DNA of 64,000 nucleotides from Purshia tridentata (taxonomy: Eukaryota > Streptophyta > Magnoliopsida > Rosales > Rosaceae). The notes beneath the pieces are model-generated. The model was given only the letters and a program-made list of their open reading frames with translations, searched no databases and was not told where the DNA came from. Location: NCBI GenBank assembly GCA_003254885.1, contig QANT01004327.1, positions 1-64,000 on the forward strand, read 5' to 3'. This document shows, piece by piece, positions 60,210 to 64,000 of the stretch (positions are counted from its first letter, which is position 1; each line of letters begins with the position of its first letter). The translations under genes and the position numbers were made by a program.

Positions 60210-63014
60210 TTAGGGATATACACAAGCATGACCCAGTACTATGTCTTTATTTGTTGGACAAGTAGACAACTCACAGTGCTCACCTCCTGTACCCCACCAA
60301 GCTACGCCTATCTCATTCATGGTCAATGAGAAGTAGAGAAGCACCCCCATGAAAGCCAACCCAGCATCCAAAGCAGCGGAGAGAACATAATTGTACCTCT
60401 GCCACCACCTCTTTCTGTACCTGAACACAAAGTAATTGAAAGCAATCCCAACCAAAATCCAGCTGTTGAAGTTCACAGTGGTTGCTGGTGGCATTACAGC
60501 TGTGGCCCCAAAAAGCACTGGGAGGTTGATGAGTGGGATCCATTTTTGACTTGGGTAGGCTTTGTGCAATAGCCATACCAACACAGGGCCCATTGCCCCT
60601 ATCAGAAAGAACCAGTTCAGTGCTGCGTAGTTTCCCAGAGAGCCGAAGATGCGTTTGGGGCCCACCAGGCCCCAAATCACCGACGCGTCGAAGAAGACAC
60701 TATCCCCGGGACAAGTCCAGGGACTGTTGGGAGGGAGGAGGTCCGGCTTGCATATGTGTTCCACGCTGGTCAGCAGCCACCATGCCACGCCAATGTTCAC
60801 GCTTCCTGCTATTAGGGTTCCTACGCACTTTAATTTCTCAAGAGAAAACACCAAAATTATGCTGGAGTTAATTATTGGTGAGCCACATTATTAATTATTG
60901 GTATCCAATAAATAAAATGTAATGTACTTTAATTTCTCAAGAGAAAACACCAAAATTATGCGGGAGTTAATTATTGGTATCCAATAAATAAAATGTAATG
61001 TGAAGAAGATAGAAATATATACCTGAACTATGAACATTGATATGGGAGGGATCTTCATGTAATGGCCTAATTTAAAGTCATTCAGAAAGGAAATAGCCTG
61101 CGCCATGCTTATATACCCATAGGTTTTGAAGCATACATTGGCTATTGGTCTGCCTGGTAATATCAAACCCATTATGTACTCCGTGATGATGTTTAGTCCT
61201 GGTGACTGCAAAATAGAAATATAATAAGATTCTTTAAGTAGAGATACATAATCTTAAATTACAAGGCATGAGAGCCCAACCCCAATTGAAAATTTGATGG
61301 TCACTTGCCTGATTTGTGGTGGCAGTTATAATGCTGATTGGAAGAGTGAAAGTTAATGCAAGTCCTGCTGCAAAAATGAGTCCCCACCAAGGCATTTGCA
61401 CCTCATCGTTCATGAAAATGCACAACGCCAAAGAGAGTGCCAGCGACAGCAGAAGCAGAATGTGAAACCACCAGGTAGGTATGTCTTTGTATTTTCTCAT
61501 CAATTTGGTGTGTATATCTACCTTTTCACTGTGTGAAGCTGCTTTGTATTTTTTATATATCTCCCTGTTGGAAGAGTACGTACGTACGTGTCATTATATA
61601 TATTTATATATCTCCCTGTTGGAAAATATATACCAAATTTAAGGCGATGTGATTAATTAGTTTACCTTCCATGGAATAGTCCCACATGTGTGAGAGTTGA
61701 TATAACAGCAGCAAAGCCAATCCCATATGTAAGGGAAAAGAAGACACTGAGGTTTATACGGCCTAGTTGCTCATACGCGGGCATGTCAATTTCAAACTTG
61801 TCATTGACAATGGCCGACACATTATATATCTGACCATTTGCATCAAACAAATGCGAAGAGAAGATTGCAAAGTTGTTGGCATTGTACAAGTTGAGTCCCC
61901 AATAAGCAGTTGGCAATAACACATACATCACCAGAACATATCCCACAGTGATGTTGACAATGGCAAAGAAGGGGCTGATCAGAGGGTTGCCGAGGTAGGA
62001 TGCTATGACTGACCAGTCGACGGTGAGTGCCCCGACGCCGAGGCCACGCATGCCTGACCCGATTTGGTGGGCCGTTATAGAGTTGGGGTAGATCCAACAG
62101 ATCCATGAAATTGTTGACAGAGTTGAGAAGAGGTAGCCTGGCACAATGTACCATGAGAAGCTGCATATCAGTGCAATCAAAAAGAATTTCCCTCGAGACA
62201 TTCGCTTCGTGTCTTTCTCATGTAGAGCCCTTCATCATATATATATGTAAACCAAAATGTCACTATGTATAAAACAAAGACTAATTATTATGTTATTATA
62301 TATGAAACAAAAGAAAAAATAAAATACCTGAACAACGAGACCTGAACGAGACTACTAGGCCACCACATCTCTGCCGGATCCACCACGTACTTTCTGAGAA
62401 TACCAGCCCATCCATATCCCAACACCTGCAGTCACCACACTAAAAAATTACTCTAGCCACCCACTCACTGGCACAATATGTACATATGTAACAATATGCA
62501 CAACTACTACATTACTAGCTTGTCTACTATTTACCTGTGTAGTTATCACAAGTATCCAACTGGCCAAGAACGATATCTTCCTACCATAAAACGCTTTTAT
62601 GATCGTCACGATTCCAACTGAATAAGCGGGTCCGTTTCCGAACCCGGCACCCGCATTCGCAAATATGGATATCAGCACGTGCTCTTTTATGTTAAACGGA
62701 CCCGGATTCAGAGAGAACTCCTTCGACCCGACCCGAAACTTCCTCGTCGGCAGCGTCCTCTCTAAGAACCTCCCTACGGGAAGGCTCGCCACCTGTACGG
62801 AGATCATCGTGATGACGAGGGGCTCCGTGCGGTACGAGAAGAAGGTGTTGAGGAAGGAGAGGAGGGCGCAGGAGACCAGGCCTATGGACCACATGCGGAA
62901 GGTCCATACAGGTAGGGTAGGGTCGTCGTCGTTCGACACCGTTAGACGAACCTCCTCGATTGGCGATACGTCGTCGTTTTCGTCGTCCTTGTCGTCGTGT
63001 TCAGCAGGTTCCAT
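60210..63014 (-). CDS. Oligopeptide transporter, OPT family (copy 2)
   Basis: Six exons on the minus strand: 63014-62535, 62425-62328, 62229-61666, 61564-61309, 61205-61023 and 60827-60210, coding for 732 residues. Exons 2-5 have exactly the lengths of copy 1 (98, 564, 256, 183) and introns sit at the same codons, so the pair arose by tandem duplication. The NPG motif (SLNPGPFN), [16 protein letters not shown] and the KIPPI variant (residues 517-521) are kept. Intron 4 again has a GC donor (CAG|GCAAGT). It differs from copy 1 mainly in the acidic N-terminus, in the loop encoded by the start of exon 4 ([20 protein letters not shown]) and in its C-terminus. That ends [14 protein letters not shown] instead of the usual KGxxVxGCPVF. 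A proton-coupled peptide or metal-chelate carrier by family; substrate unknown. Confidence 0.93.
60827..61001. repeat. Tandem duplication spanning the exon 6 acceptor of OPT copy 2
   Basis: ACTTTAATTTCTCAAGAGAA and about 35 following bases occur at 60827 and again 99 bases on, at 60926, with nearly identical sequence. The first copy provides the acceptor AAATTAAAG used before exon 6. The second copy offers the same acceptor sequence deeper in intron 5. Confidence 0.85.
61554..61625. repeat. Short duplication of the exon 4 acceptor in OPT copy 2
   Basis: TTTATATATCTCCCTGTTGG occurs twice, 51 bases apart. The copy at 61561-61573 contains the real acceptor and the first bases of exon 4; the other lies inside intron 3. 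Between them is a TACG microsatellite (about 61576-61590). Confidence 0.85.
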
Positions 63015-64000
63015 TTCAAGAGCAGTGGTGCCCAGAGTGGGACAGAGTACTGAGAGTGTGTGTGTTTGGAGGGAGAGTCTGTTATATTCGGTTTGGTTGT
63101 TGTTGTCCGAATGGAAAGCAGAGTGGGCTTTTTAAGTTTTTTACAGTTGACAGTTGTGTTCTTATAGGAAAAATCGTTTCACAGTTTTACAGTTTTACAG
63201 TTTTCGATTTACTTGCGCGTCATTCATCAGAAATATCATATATTGCCGGCGGGGCACCAGCTGGAATTTGATATTCGGATTTGACAAGAAATCGGCCAAG
63301 TTCATTTGATGTAGACTATTTATTTTATTTTGAACAATTGGATTGACTCATTTTGCCATATAAAAACAACCGAACTAACCAAGTAAAATTAATTAATAAA
63401 TGGAACTAGTAATATTTATATTTACAGACAAAATAAAAAATGGAACAAAGAAAAAAGAAAAGCTTTGAATTTTTCGAAAGATTTTTCACAAGTCCTCTTC
63501 CTCTTTATATTATGGAACAAAGAAAAAAGAAAAGCTTTGAATTTTTCAAAAGATTTTTCACAAGTCCTCTTCCTCTTTATATTATTCATTATTTATTTAT
63601 TGTTTTTGAAATGATTCATTATTTAATTTTATGCATTGTTTCTGGTTTTGAGCAATTTCATAAAATTTTAATAAATGAAAGTTGTCAGTTCGTTTTCCAA
63701 AAACCTTTCCATTGTAGTCATTATTTTAGAGCTCTGTACTTTAAAATAGTAGTTTCACGGTCACACCACTCACACAAGACAAGAAGAATCTTCTCACAAA
63801 TTTTGTACAAAATTATAATAATAATAATTACCTCACGAAAGCAACTCTTCACATACTTCTCAAGACAATTTTTGTAGATTGAATAAGATCAATAACAAAA
63901 AAATAAAAAAAACAACTTTACGGGCTACACTGAAATATACGAAATTCTTGTTGGGTTTTCCTTCAAAATTACCATAATTCCAAAAATGATTGATCCCTTT
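63015..64000. other. Upstream region of OPT copy 2
   Basis: The leader of copy 2 is about 40-50 bases, with a TATA-like AATATAAC on the gene strand near 63082. A triple CAGTTTTA repeat lies at about 63181-63204. The rest is AT-rich with the 72-bp duplication listed separately. No further gene is seen to the window end. Confidence 0.5.
63440..63583. repeat. 72-bp tandem duplication
   Basis: Two adjacent copies starting ATGGAACAAAGAAAAAAGAA, differing by about one base, so very recent. The period is a multiple of three, which keeps an open frame of 145 codons alive; that frame is not a recognisable gene. Confidence 0.9.

Noticed and set aside
62665-63135. Plus-strand open frame of 156 residues
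   Set aside because: Antisense shadow of exon 1 of the second OPT gene.
63440-63877. 145-residue plus-strand frame
   Set aside because: Kept open by a 72-bp duplication in AT-rich DNA; no protein-like features beyond the repeat.

Overview
This window looks like nuclear DNA of a eudicot plant, probably woody. It is AT-rich, the genes carry GT-AG and a few GC-AG introns, and the spacers are full of small inverted-repeat transposons and decayed LINEs. The protein families (MIKC-type MADS box, P-type PPR, OPT transporters, plant FAD monooxygenase) are plant families. No LTR retroelement or virus-derived gene, tRNA, rRNA or CRISPR array was recognised. One unresolved base (n) lies in a poly-A tract near 697.

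Layout. 1539-3950 (-): five-exon FAD-dependent monooxygenase whose last exon holds a reading-frame break; a broken copy of its 5' end lies just upstream at about 4260-4480. 4.5-16.4 kb: gene-free DNA with two neighbouring foldback MITEs (5235-5999), a long-inverted-repeat element (7207-8162) and an intact-looking non-autonomous Mutator-like element with perfect 44-bp ends and a 9-bp target duplication (11973-12623). 16.4-37.6 kb (+): one MADS-box gene of the AGL17/ANR1 clade, rebuilt here from eight coding exons (239 aa), with introns of 9.3, 6.3 and 3.7 kb. Those introns hold an L1-type LINE relic, an RTE-type LINE relic, a Tourist-like MITE and tandem duplications. 42.8-43.5 kb (-): the start of an unidentified, possibly mitochondrial, spliced gene. 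46744-46908 (+): a 54-aa secreted cysteine-containing peptide gene. 48626-50464 (+): an intronless PPR gene matching Arabidopsis At1g09900. 52689-52964 (+): a small plant protein with a YDPLSYAQNFD motif. 54679-57897 and 60210-63014 (both -): tandemly duplicated six-exon oligopeptide transporters with identical intron positions.

Working together. The genes do not form a pathway. The two OPT genes are a local duplication and probably share a substrate class (oligopeptides, glutathione or metal chelates). The MADS gene is a transcription factor of the root/nitrate/flowering-time clade. The points most worth following are the architecture of the MADS gene (giant introns, a GC-AG intron, an in-frame internal exon repeat with two possible donors), the unusual KIPPI motif shared by both OPT paralogues, the small cysteine peptide gene, and the recent MULE carrying a GC-rich minisatellite.
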